In this document: piece after piece, positions 1 to 4,945 of the stretch | Layout: the number at the start of each line of letters is the position of its first letter | Position numbering within the stretch: the stretch's first letter is position 1 | DNA from: Deltaproteobacteria bacterium | GTDB taxonomy: Bacteria > Desulfobacterota > Desulfobacteria > Desulfobacterales > JAUVGT01 | Length of the DNA: 8,545 bases | Assembly: GCA_030593645.1 (NCBI GenBank) | Contig: JAUVGT010000211.1 | Span: forward strand, 1-8,545 | Direction: 5' to 3' | The notes under the pieces: model-generated | The model's database searches: none | Seen by the model: only the letters and a program-made list of their open reading frames with translations | What the model was told of the DNA's origin: nothing | Translations under genes and position numbers: made by a program

Positions 1-42
1 TAAGCTAATAAAACCACATTCGAAACTTCTTTTTTTACTCAT
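1..42 (-). CDS. Secreted beta-propeller protein, second copy, 5' end only
   Basis: Only the first 14 codons are inside the window; the gene runs leftward off the edge. They encode MSKKRSFECGFISL, identical at DNA level to the start of the complete gene at 753-1871, and the upstream GGAGG ribosome binding site is also identical. The start codon overlaps the stop of the nuclease-fragment ORF (ATGA), as in the other copy. The gene is therefore inferred to be a tandem paralogue of the complete propeller gene. Whether it is intact cannot be judged from this window. Confidence 0.75.
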   Translation of the reverse strand, partial: MSKKRSFECGFISL

Positions 43-189
43 TTTGATTTCCTCCTATTTTTTAATTCATTCCGGGAGCCCCAGGCGTCCGGGTCCTGAT
101 CACCGTTGTTATCATCGAGACCGTCAAACGAAGTTATGTAAGCATCAAAGAAAAAAACATGGCCCCTGGGTATGGTTTGCCATCTATCG
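1..189 (+). repeat. Direct duplication, left copy (partner 1830-2018)
   Basis: Positions 1-189 match 1830-2018 at a constant offset of 1829 bp, with about five substitutions (near 120, 162, 163, 171 and 184). The match covers the start of the propeller gene, the ATGA overlap and most of the nuclease-like fragment. It stops abruptly at 189/2018, where the right copy enters the inverted-repeat element. The match is cut by the window edge on the left, so the full duplicated unit is probably about 1.8 kb, including another propeller gene. Confidence 0.9.
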
Positions 190-275
190 TGACTGTACGG
201 TGTTAGGGATAAGCCTAAAGAAGATACTGAAAGCGATAAAATAAATATTATGAAAATTATGCTTTGTTTTTTCAT
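39..275 (-). CDS. Signal peptide plus N-terminal fragment resembling NUC1-type endonuclease
   Basis: This is a 78-aa ORF with a good ribosome binding site (AAAGGA, 7 nt before ATG). Residues 1-22 form a hydrophobic signal peptide, followed by TPYSHDRWQTIPRGHVFFFD and then an acidic stretch with SFDGLDDNNGDQDPDAWG. From memory, the FDG-DDN-GD-PD-WG pattern resembles the N-terminal segment found before the catalytic domain in some DNA/RNA non-specific endonucleases. No catalytic RGH motif is present, so it cannot be an active nuclease alone. Those relatives usually continue WG-x-PEW; here a one-base shift at the GGGGC run would restore LPE before a stop, so the ORF may be a frameshifted remnant. 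Both duplicate copies share this, so it predates the duplication. Its stop overlaps the propeller start codon, implying translational coupling. A sigma70-like promoter with the shared upstream box lies at 325-395. Confidence 0.55.
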   Translation of the reverse strand: MKKQSIIFIIFILSLSVSSLGLSLTPYSHDRWQTIPRGHVFFFDAYITSFDGLDDNNGDQDPDAWGSRNELKNRRKSK

Positions 276-324
276 GATATTATCCTTTCAGGTTTCAGGG
301 TTTATGCAGGGTAGAAAGTTCAGC

Positions 325-395
325 AATATAACAAGAATAAAAATAAGTCAAACTACCCGCCCTGCCCTGGGTAAAACTACTCAGATTTACCAGTT
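325..395 (-). promoter_or_regulatory. Promoter A with shared upstream box, for the nuclease-fragment/propeller operon
   Basis: Reading the minus strand, TTGACT (351-346) is followed by TATATT (330-325). The spacing is 15 bp, which is short, so the -10 assignment is weak. Directly upstream lies TTTTACCCAGGGCAGGGCGGG and then AGTAG and TAAATCT. Over 354-395 it matches 3171-3212 at 35 of 42 positions. The same arrangement precedes the nuclease (3129-3212) and the lipoprotein/caspase operon (6795-6860). The start codon it would serve is 50 bp downstream, at 275. Confidence 0.6.
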
Positions 396-463
396 ATTTA
401 GTTGGTACTTCTTCTAAATCATTTATAAGCTATTTCTTATATTTTTTACAAGTTTTCTGATTG

Positions 464-490
464 GGGTTTTTTGTCCAAAACCGCGAAAAT
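464..490 (+). repeat. Degenerate copy of the Tn3-type terminal inverted repeat
   Basis: The sequence aligns with the left terminal repeat at 3900-3927: the GGGT start, a T-run, then CCAAA-CCGC and AAAAT are kept, with three substitutions and one missing base. No matching partner end was found nearby. It may be a relic of an earlier insertion, or a chance resemblance in AT-rich DNA. Confidence 0.35.
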
Positions 491-752
491 TCTGAAAATT
501 GCTGTAGATGGGTCTAATTACCCGATTTAGCAGGAATCGGTTCCGCACCTCAACTTGTTAAAATTGTTAGTGGGAAATAATCGGTGCCCGCATTATTTAA
601 TCAACCTCTAAAATGAAATGATCTTTTTCAGATATAAATAAAAACAATTGGTTATGATGCTTAGCGTGCATTGCCGAACAAATATTCGTGGTACCCTCAT
701 TCTCTATTATTTATTTTTCTTCGTTGGTGATATTCTTATCTTTGTTTGATTA

Positions 753-1871
753 TCATTCGCCACAATTGAGAGCGGGTCTGTCATACCTGATTGAACTCCA
801 AACATGGCCAGCGGTATCAGGGCTGTTTGTACTTTCTATCACGAGTGTTCCTGCACATACTTCAAGATAGTCAGGCATAAATACGATACTGCCATCTGTT
901 ATATAAGGTGGTTTGAATGCTAAATATAAAGTGTCACCATAGACAGCTAGAGCTGGACCATAATCTGTGGTTACATTCTCAATGTAGCCTAGCCGATTCC
1001 AATTTACTCCATCAGAAGAGCTCCTAAGCCAGATGTGATCATTATTATGCCCACTATAGGCAACAACTAAAGTCCCTTGATAATTGACAACCGCTATTAC
1101 ACTTGTAGTAAATGCACGTGGTAAAGTTGAAAATTGCCAATTCATATAGCCTCTTGTGTTTCTTTGAGCCTTCGCGACATGGATGCGTTCGTCGCCCATG
1201 GATACTCCTATGTAGAAGATGTAAAGGTGATTATTGAAGGAGACGATTGTTGGACCCTCTCTCGTCTGGGCCTCTTCCGGCAAGGCAACCGGTAGGGCAT
1301 CCCCCATGATCAAGTAAATACGATCGTCTATTCCTGTAAAGGCCACCGTGAGTTTGTTTACTGTTCCCCATAAGTGATTTACAGCCGAGGGTGAGTTTTG
1401 GGTATCCGCGTTTTGAAATGTCTTGGGACGTTCCCATTTGTAGTAGACTGTTCCCCCGAAGGTAGTGTGCCATTTTTGGGTGGTATACCAGACCCGAGTG
1501 TTATTGTGGCCTCTGTAAACCAAATAGTTCCATTTCTGGGCAAGTCTGGGCACATGCCGGGCGACCACAGACGGCGCTTCCCTTGTGAAAGCCCAACTGA
1601 CCATAGAACTGGGGTTCTGCTCCATATGGGGAGGATGCTGGTCGTTAACCCTTCCTAAGGATTCCCATGTTCGGCCACGAAGGACAGAATGCCAAATGTT
1701 TTCGTTTTCATGACCCTTGAAAAAGAGAAAGAGATCGCCATCCAGGACTGCCAAGGCCGGTCCGTGGCTTGTCTTAGCGTTTATGCCGAATGTTGGCACT
1801 GCAAATAAGGATATAAATGCCCAAATAACTAAGCTAATAAAACCACATTCGAAACTTCTTTTTTTACTCAT
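753..1871 (-). CDS. Secreted six-bladed beta-propeller (sialidase-like or lectin-like) protein
   Basis: This 372-aa protein has a GGAGG ribosome binding site 8 nt before ATG. Residues 1-29 or so are a hydrophobic signal peptide. The rest contains about six repeats of one pattern, roughly 50 residues apart: a GPA-(L/V)AV opening, a strand such as LFLFFKGH or TLYLAF, then an IW or IY strand. Clear repeats begin at about residues 37 (GPALAVLDGDLFLFFKGH), 98, 160, 205, 255 and 302. This is typical of beta-propellers annotated as sialidase-like or sugar-binding lectins. No Asp-box series or catalytic sialidase residues were recognised, so binding is likelier than hydrolysis. Residue 9 is Cys but no good lipobox follows. 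The start overlaps the preceding nuclease-like fragment (ATGA), so the two should be co-translated. A second copy begins at 42. Fold confidence is good; ligand and role are unknown. Confidence 0.7.
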   Translation of the reverse strand: MSKKRSFECGFISLVIWAFISLFAVPTFGINAKTSHGPALAVLDGDLFLFFKGHENENIWHSVLRGRTWESLGRVNDQHPPHMEQNPSSMVSWAFTREAPSVVARHVPRLAQKWNYLVYRGHNNTRVWYTTQKWHTTFGGTVYYKWERPKTFQNADTQNSPSAVNHLWGTVNKLTVAFTGIDDRIYLIMGDALPVALPEEAQTREGPTIVSFNNHLYIFYIGVSMGDERIHVAKAQRNTRGYMNWQFSTLPRAFTTSVIAVVNYQGTLVVAYSGHNNDHIWLRSSSDGVNWNRLGYIENVTTDYGPALAVYGDTLYLAFKPPYITDGSIVFMPDYLEVCAGTLVIESTNSPDTAGHVWSSIRYDRPALNCGE

Positions 1872-2018
1872 TTTGATTTCCTCCTATTTTTTAATTCATT
1901 CCGGGAGCCCCAGGCGTCCGGGTCCTGATCACCGTTGTTATCATCGAGGCCGTCAAACGAAGTTATGTAAGCATCAAAGAAAAAAACATGATCCCTGGGA
2001 ATGGTTTGCCATTTATCG
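1830..2018 (+). repeat. Direct duplication, right copy (partner 1-189)
   Basis: This is the second copy of the 189-bp match described at position 1. Its right end coincides with the GGGGGG at the start of the 180-bp inverted-repeat element. The left copy continues instead into a signal peptide and promoter. The element, or a rearrangement at it, therefore removed the signal peptide and promoter from this copy. Confidence 0.9.
1868..2018 (-). pseudogene. NUC1-like N-terminal fragment, second copy, lacking its signal peptide
   Basis: This is homologous to the ORF at 39-275 from DKWQTIP onward, through SFDGLDDNNGDQDPDAWG to the same stop that overlaps the propeller ATG. Upstream of DKW the reading frame enters the 180-bp inverted-repeat element and the signal peptide is gone. 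An open frame starting at a TTG near 2050 exists only because of element sequence and has no ribosome binding site. The fragment is probably not exported and may not be translated. Differences from copy 1 include Arg to Lys before W and Gly to Asp before HVFFF. Its main role now may be as 5' leader for the propeller gene at 753-1871. Confidence 0.6.
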
Positions 2019-2197
2019 GGGGGTGGCAACGATTCCTTCAAATAGAACAAAACATATTAAAATATGTAATAAAATCAGTGCGACAACGGTTAAACTTTTG
2101 ATGAATGATCAAATTTTAAATTATTAGATAAGTGTCTAAAATTAAAATGCAATCAAACTCATAATGCACAATATGGAAGGAATCGTTGCCACGCCCC
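2018..2197. mobile_element. 180-bp MITE-like element with 22-bp inverted ends
   Basis: Positions 2018-2039 (GGGG-GTGGCAACGATTCCTTC) recur inverted at 2176-2197 with one mismatch in 22. The roughly 136 bp between the arms are very AT-rich and carry no plausible gene. Outside each arm a coding sequence is cut: the nuclease-like fragment on the left and the small ORF 2159-2305 on the right. No target duplication is obvious. The transposase family is not recognised. A long-looped RNA hairpin or recombination site is an alternative, but damage to both neighbours favours insertion or element-mediated deletion. Confidence 0.55.
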
Positions 2198-2305
2198 ATG
2201 CTGTTCAACGGGTGGGGAAACCATCTCGGTTTGTTCATCATTTGTCTCAAAATACATACCTGCTAAGTGAGGAGCCGTCTTATCAAGTTTCTCTTTTTTA
2301 CTCAA
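2159..2305 (-). pseudogene. Small ORF after the nuclease, cut short by the 180-bp element
   Basis: A TTG start at 2305 has a strong GGAGG site 5 nt upstream and lies 16 nt after the nuclease stop. The frame reads MSKKEKLDKTAPHLAGMYFE and continues to about residue 36 (PPVEQH). Residues 37-48 are then encoded by the inverted end of the element, and a stop follows. The native protein was probably longer, a downstream partner of the nuclease in one operon. There is no signal peptide or recognisable domain; the retained part is polar and acidic. A cytoplasmic immunity protein for the nuclease would fit the position, but nothing in the sequence proves it. Confidence 0.45.
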
Positions 2306-2306
2306 T

Positions 2307-2334
2307 TAATCCTCCATTCTTTTAGGGAGGATTA
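2307..2334 (-). promoter_or_regulatory. Hairpin hiding the GGAGG site of the downstream small ORF
   Basis: In the leftward transcript a perfect 9-bp stem, TAATCCTCC with GGAGGATTA, encloses a 10-nt loop. The 5' arm is the last codons of the nuclease (Asn-Pro-Pro). The nuclease stop TAA lies in the loop. The 3' arm is the ribosome binding site of the TTG-started ORF at 2305. A ribosome finishing the nuclease would melt the stem, so translation of the second ORF would depend on translation of the first. There is no T-run, so it is not a simple terminator. Confidence 0.5.
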
Positions 2335-3038
2335 GCCCAAATTTGATTAAACTGGCACTGAATAGCATTTGCACAAAATCCTATGAGAGTTTTCGTACCT
2401 TTGTTGGAATAAGGCCAAAAATGGCTCGGGACCTTTATTCCCTTTACATGGCCATGGTCGTCACGGAAAACCGGACCACAGATAATAAAAACCTGCCCGT
2501 TATTCTTAGCATATCTATCAATCATATCGTGTTCGATCTTTTTCCATATGCCGGAATTCAAGTCACCCTTTTGCGGACAAATGTTGGACATCAGAAAGGT
2601 TTCCAATTGAGCGAGTTTTCCATACTGTTTATTTACACCGTTGTTCGGGGCCATGTGTCCTCGATGATAGCCACTTCCAAAAGTGTCGGTGGAAAGCCGT
2701 GAATCCTTTGGCAGCCTGAAATCTTCATAGAATAACGGGGGCCTTTCAAACCGCCTGTCCGTTGAAACCCATGAATATCTGTAACACGCCCATATAGGTT
2801 GTTTGAGTTCTTTGCTGTACCCTATCGCATAACTGTGGTTTACAAGCATGACGATCGGTTCATCACTGTTGTTCAAGGTGCGGCCCATATATGTAAAGAG
2901 TGGAACAATATACTCCAGGGGTCTTGAGGCCTCTACAGTCTCGGTATTGTCCACCCTGGAGTCCACGGCGAATGCGTTAATCGGGAATATAAAAATAAGA
3001 GCAGTAAAAAGTATGCAAACAGAACGAAGCTTAACCAT
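2322..3038 (-). CDS. Exported DNA/RNA non-specific endonuclease (NUC1 family)
   Basis: A beta-beta-alpha-metal nuclease predicted to cleave DNA and RNA outside the cytoplasm. The ATG at 3038 is chosen because GGAGG sits 5 nt upstream; an in-frame GTG at 3050 overlaps that site. With this start the protein has 238 aa. Residues 1-24 are a signal peptide ending NAFA. Family hallmarks are VNHSYAIGYSKELKQPIWACY (about 66-86), GYHRGHMAPN (123-132) with general base His128, then LNSGIWKKIE, where Asn161 and Glu169 match the metal and catalytic spacing of the Serratia nuclease. The usual DRGH motif has His instead of Asp at 125. After VPSHFW the C-terminus is short and ends in ANPP, lacking the usual VDE-E--TGLDFF type of ending, so it may be truncated. 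Promoter B lies upstream; a small coupled ORF lies downstream. Confidence 0.88.
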   Translation of the reverse strand: MVKLRSVCILFTALIFIFPINAFAVDSRVDNTETVEASRPLEYIVPLFTYMGRTLNNSDEPIVMLVNHSYAIGYSKELKQPIWACYRYSWVSTDRRFERPPLFYEDFRLPKDSRLSTDTFGSGYHRGHMAPNNGVNKQYGKLAQLETFLMSNICPQKGDLNSGIWKKIEHDMIDRYAKNNGQVFIICGPVFRDDHGHVKGIKVPSHFWPYSNKGTKTLIGFCANAIQCQFNQIWANPP

Positions 3039-3128
3039 AGTAACCTCCACAATTTATGGTAGTCAGGCTGTTTTAAATTTTTATTTGGAGTTAACCAGGT
3101 GGTGCTGGGTGGATCAGCTGGTTGAAGA

Positions 3129-3212
3129 ATTATATACTATATTTTAATAACTAAGTCAACCCAATGACTATACCCGACCTACCCTGGGTAATTCTACTTA
3201 GATTTATCGGTT
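3129..3212 (-). promoter_or_regulatory. Promoter B with shared upstream box, for the NUC1 nuclease
   Basis: Minus strand: TTGACT (3159-3154), a 17-bp spacer and TATATA (3136-3131), with TATAAT reachable at a 19-bp spacing. This is a strong sigma70-type promoter about 90 bp before the nuclease ATG. Upstream is TTACCCAGGGTAGGTCGGGT (minus strand), with AGTAG and TAAATCT further out, matching promoter A. Here about 11 bp (TAGTCATTGGG) separate the box from the -35, unlike the near-abutting box in A and C. Confidence 0.68.
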
Positions 3213-3316
3213 TTCAGTGATCAGCTGAAAACACCAAAAAACTGACCCCCTGAGAGGCCCGTATTTAAACGATCAAAAGAGATGAATAGCATGGTTTCAG
3301 GAAAATAAGGGGTTTA

Positions 3317-3736
3317 CTATTTAGACCTGATCTCAACATTAACGGAGTCACATTCAAAAATATCGTTAACTTTCGCAAGATCCAACGGCGGCCATTTATT
3401 GCGATCTCTTTCTGCATCAAGATAATAATTCAATAATTTATCAGCAGTTTCTCCCACGAGGCAAGCTACAAGTTTTAGTTTATCACCAGAATCACCAATA
3501 TTAAAGGCTTTCGTTTTCCACCTACCATCATTGGTAGCCGCCCTACCTTGAGGGTAATAGTTTTCAACAGAATTGAAATGATAAACCGTAAATACCCAAA
3601 TATATTTATCGTTTGGTATTTTCTCTTTGAATACACCTTTTACTGTTACGGTACTTTTAATAGTCCCGGCCTCAGGGTCTTTTATTTCTATACCATATTT
3701 ATCAGGGGATGGCTCTTTAAGGCCCGATTGGAACAT
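3317..3736 (-). CDS. Small protein of unknown function with an Ig-like/surface-type domain pattern
   Basis: This 139-aa ORF reads, after a short leader, IEIKDPEAGTIKSTVTVKG, then IWVFTVYHFNSVENYYPQG, a DGRWKTKAFNIGDSGD segment and a hydrophobic KLVACLVGETAD strand, and ends DIFECDSVNVEIRSK. The order 'P-x-G beta-strand-G, (I/L)W, YYPQG, G-W, GD-GD' recalls small all-beta domains I have seen in exported multidomain proteins of environmental bacteria, sometimes next to caspases; I cannot name the family with certainty. No signal peptide is visible. The ATG at 3736 has no ribosome binding site, and a stop lies six codons upstream, so the 5' end may be lost. The segment around its start (HDIAAMFQSG) resembles a short repeat at 4794-4815. 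It may be the C-terminal remnant of a larger secreted protein. Confidence 0.55.
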   Translation of the reverse strand: MFQSGLKEPSPDKYGIEIKDPEAGTIKSTVTVKGVFKEKIPNDKYIWVFTVYHFNSVENYYPQGRAATNDGRWKTKAFNIGDSGDKLKLVACLVGETADKLLNYYLDAERDRNKWPPLDLAKVNDIFECDSVNVEIRSK

Positions 3737-3882
3737 AGCTGCGATATCGTGTCACTTTAGTTCCCTTTTTAGCGGTTGCCCTGGAACTTTATTCGATTTT
3801 GAGTCAAATTTAGAGATTTTGAGAGGGTTTTGCCTATGCTAAAACATAATATATTTCCAATTAGGCAGTTTCGAGGGGCTTC

Positions 3883-4158
3883 TCAAAATATCCCATATTG
3901 GGTATTTTTGCCCAAACCCGCAAAAATATAGATAGAGCAGGTTGTTAAGTGCCCTTCAGCGAATTCAAAAACAAAGAACATTTTATTGGCTTTGAAGTAG
4001 CCTAACTGGAGAATGAAAAGTGATTTGATCCGGAGGGACCGCAGCTTGGCCACCTCCTGCTTTTCAGAAGGATTAAGGGCAAAGTAGGTATTGCGCTGTT
4101 CGTCTGTAAATTTTGGTAACCCATAAACCTGCTTGATTTTTCCATCACTTAAAACGGC
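3883..4158 (-). pseudogene. Tn3-family transposase, N-terminal DUF4158 fragment
   Basis: From MAVLSDGKIKQVYGLPKFTD the frame continues with RNTYFALNPSEKQEVAKLRS and FILQLGYFKANKMFFVFEF. The LP-F-x-E-R-YF-L, then LQLGYFKA, then FF-F pattern is characteristic of the DUF4158 region at the start of some Tn3-family transposases of about 1000 aa. Here the match ends after roughly 66 residues. About ten residues later the frame is encoded by the left inverted repeat (SIYIFAGLGKNTQ) and stops. The DDE catalytic core is wholly absent, so this is an internal-deletion product that cannot transpose by itself. An in-frame ATG at 4242 exists, but the homology begins near 4158. Confidence 0.72.
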
Positions 4159-4410
4159 CATTCGTTTTCCGGCACTGTTCATCCGCAACCACCTTCGTAA
4201 CCGATGCCAAAAAAATTCGTTTTTGGCGCATGTGATAAGCAAACGTAGTATCGGATTGATTTACCAAGTATTTCGTGCCTATAATCATGTCGATATCAAA
4301 GTGTCAAATCGTTTTTCCAACAATCATTAAACTGAGCGCCGTATTATCCAAGAATTGTTAGTTACCCCATACCCCTATCTATATTTATGCGGGTTTGGGC
4401 AAAAGTACCC
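3900..4410. mobile_element. Miniature Tn3-family derivative (TIME-like)
   Basis: The left end 3900-3935 and the right end 4410-4375 (inverted) match over 36 bp with two mismatches: GGGTA, TTTTGCCCAAACCCGCA and AAATATAGATAG are shared. Two further TT bases outside would make 38 bp, the usual Tn3-family repeat length. The 511-bp interior holds the start of a Tn3-type transposase pointing at the left end. Short Tn3-derived elements with 38-bp ends are known as TIMEs and are moved by full Tn3 transposases elsewhere. No 5-bp target duplication is seen (ATATT left, AAAAT right), so it is old or rearranged. Its right end sits 12 bp from a beheaded TPR gene, which it probably broke. Confidence 0.72.
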
Positions 4411-4422
4411 AAAATGGTACCA

Positions 4423-4681
4423 GCATACAATGATCGAGGTATTCAATGGGACAAATTATCCATGTATGATCAGGCAATATCAGATCTCACTAAGACCATA
4501 GAATAGATCCTAATTATTCGTTTGCATACAGGAATCGAGGTTGTGCATGGGAAAAGAAGGGCGTGTTTAAAAAAGCTGTGGACGATTATAATAATTATTT
4601 AAGGATAGCGGGCAATAAATACGGCGATGCTGAAAAGGTAAGGGGGTGGATCATAAAATTCGGTTATACTCCAAATTATTA
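4423..4681 (+). pseudogene. TPR-repeat protein, 5'-truncated and frameshifted
   Basis: The forward strand encodes AYNDRGIQWDKLSMYDQAIS and DLTKTIE, then a stop. Shifting one base gives DPNYSFAYRNRGCAWEKKG, FKKAVDDYNNYLRIAGNK and a C-terminus ending FGYTPNY at 4681. The two parts join as consecutive TPR units (AYN-RG, YDQAI-DL-KAIEIDPNY). Restoring one A in the GAATAGATCC at about 4502-4511 (to GAAATAGAT) would heal the frame. The upstream part is missing: TPR similarity begins 12 bp after the end of the Tn3-type element. The parent was probably a multi-TPR scaffold protein. It is followed 36 bp later by the signal-peptide ORF at 4718 on the same strand. Confidence 0.72.
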
Positions 4682-4717
4682 AAAAACCAGATCTTTAAAA
4701 AAGCAAGGTGAAATAAA

Positions 4718-4936
4718 ATGAAAACAATCATATTATTATTAATCCTTTTTCCGGCCACAGCACTATCCCGAACACCGTATAACCACGATAAATGGCCCAG
4801 TGGAAACATAGCTGCCTTTTTGTCCTGTAGGATTTCCGTTTTAAAAAATAGCACTGGCAAAATCAACTTGCTGGATTGGATAATCATTCATTGCCTTCTG
4901 TTGAAATACCCCCGCTGTTCCATATTAAAAAATTAA
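4718..4936 (+). CDS. Short signal-peptide ORF sharing a leader with the nuclease-like fragment
   Basis: This is a 72-aa ORF with an AAGGTGA site 7 nt before ATG. Residues 1-17 are a clear signal peptide, followed by SRTPYNHDKWPSGNIAAF. The LS-TPY-HD-W part matches LSLTPYSHDRW in the ORF at 39-275, and the DNA (4764-4796 against 211-179 inverted) agrees at 28 of 33 positions. After residue about 32 the sequence has low-complexity hydrophobic runs and no recognised domain. It therefore looks like a genuine 5' end joined to unrelated or decayed DNA, overlapping the 28-bp repeat at 4896. It may be a degraded exported protein. Confidence 0.45.
   Translation: MKTIILLLILFPATALSRTPYNHDKWPSGNIAAFLSCRISVLKNSTGKINLLDWIIIHCLLLKYPRCSILKN
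4896..4923 (+). repeat. 28-bp direct repeat, copy 1 (partner 7187-7214)
   Basis: The core CCCCCGCTGTTCCAT and the preceding TTCTGTT.AAAT match 7187-7214 at 26 of 28 positions. On the minus strand one frame reads WNSGGIST here and WNSGGI-stop-T at the other copy; another reads GTAGVFQQK and GTAGAFEQK. The repeat may be a relic of a shared coding segment rather than a recombination site. Confidence 0.65.
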
Positions 4937-4945
4937 CATTATGTG

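Larger units (their letters stand above)
276..752. other. Intergenic region: promoter A and a degenerate Tn3-type end
   Basis: No convincing gene was seen on either strand. The left part holds promoter A. At 464-490 a sequence of the form GGGT-TTTTTG-CCAAA-CCGC resembles the terminal inverted repeats of the element at 3900-4410, in the orientation of its left end (about 23 of 28 positions with one gap). The stretch from about 500 to 752 is AT-rich, and I see nothing in it beyond a small GGGT-AATT-ACCC palindrome near 510. Confidence 0.5.

Noticed and set aside
1868..2050. TTG-started ORF at 2050 as an intact gene
   Set aside because: Its first ~10 residues come from the inverted-repeat element, it has no ribosome binding site, and the true signal peptide is in the other copy.
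3039..3050. GTG start at 3050 for the nuclease
   Set aside because: It overlaps the GGAGG site that serves the ATG at 3038, and the signal peptide fits better from that ATG.
2848..3147. Forward ORF opposite the nuclease
   Set aside because: Shadow of the nuclease gene; no ribosome binding site and no recognisable protein.
3211..3231. Hairpin TTTTCAG/CTGAAAA as a terminator for the 3317 gene
   Set aside because: Its 7-bp AT-rich stem has no following T-run on the minus strand. A T-run near 3240 follows only a 4-bp stem, too weak to call.
4651..4887. Minus-strand ORF antisense to the signal-peptide ORF
   Set aside because: No ribosome binding site and no domain; the forward strand has the better start and leader. 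One part (KKAAMF) does resemble the start of the ORF at 3736.
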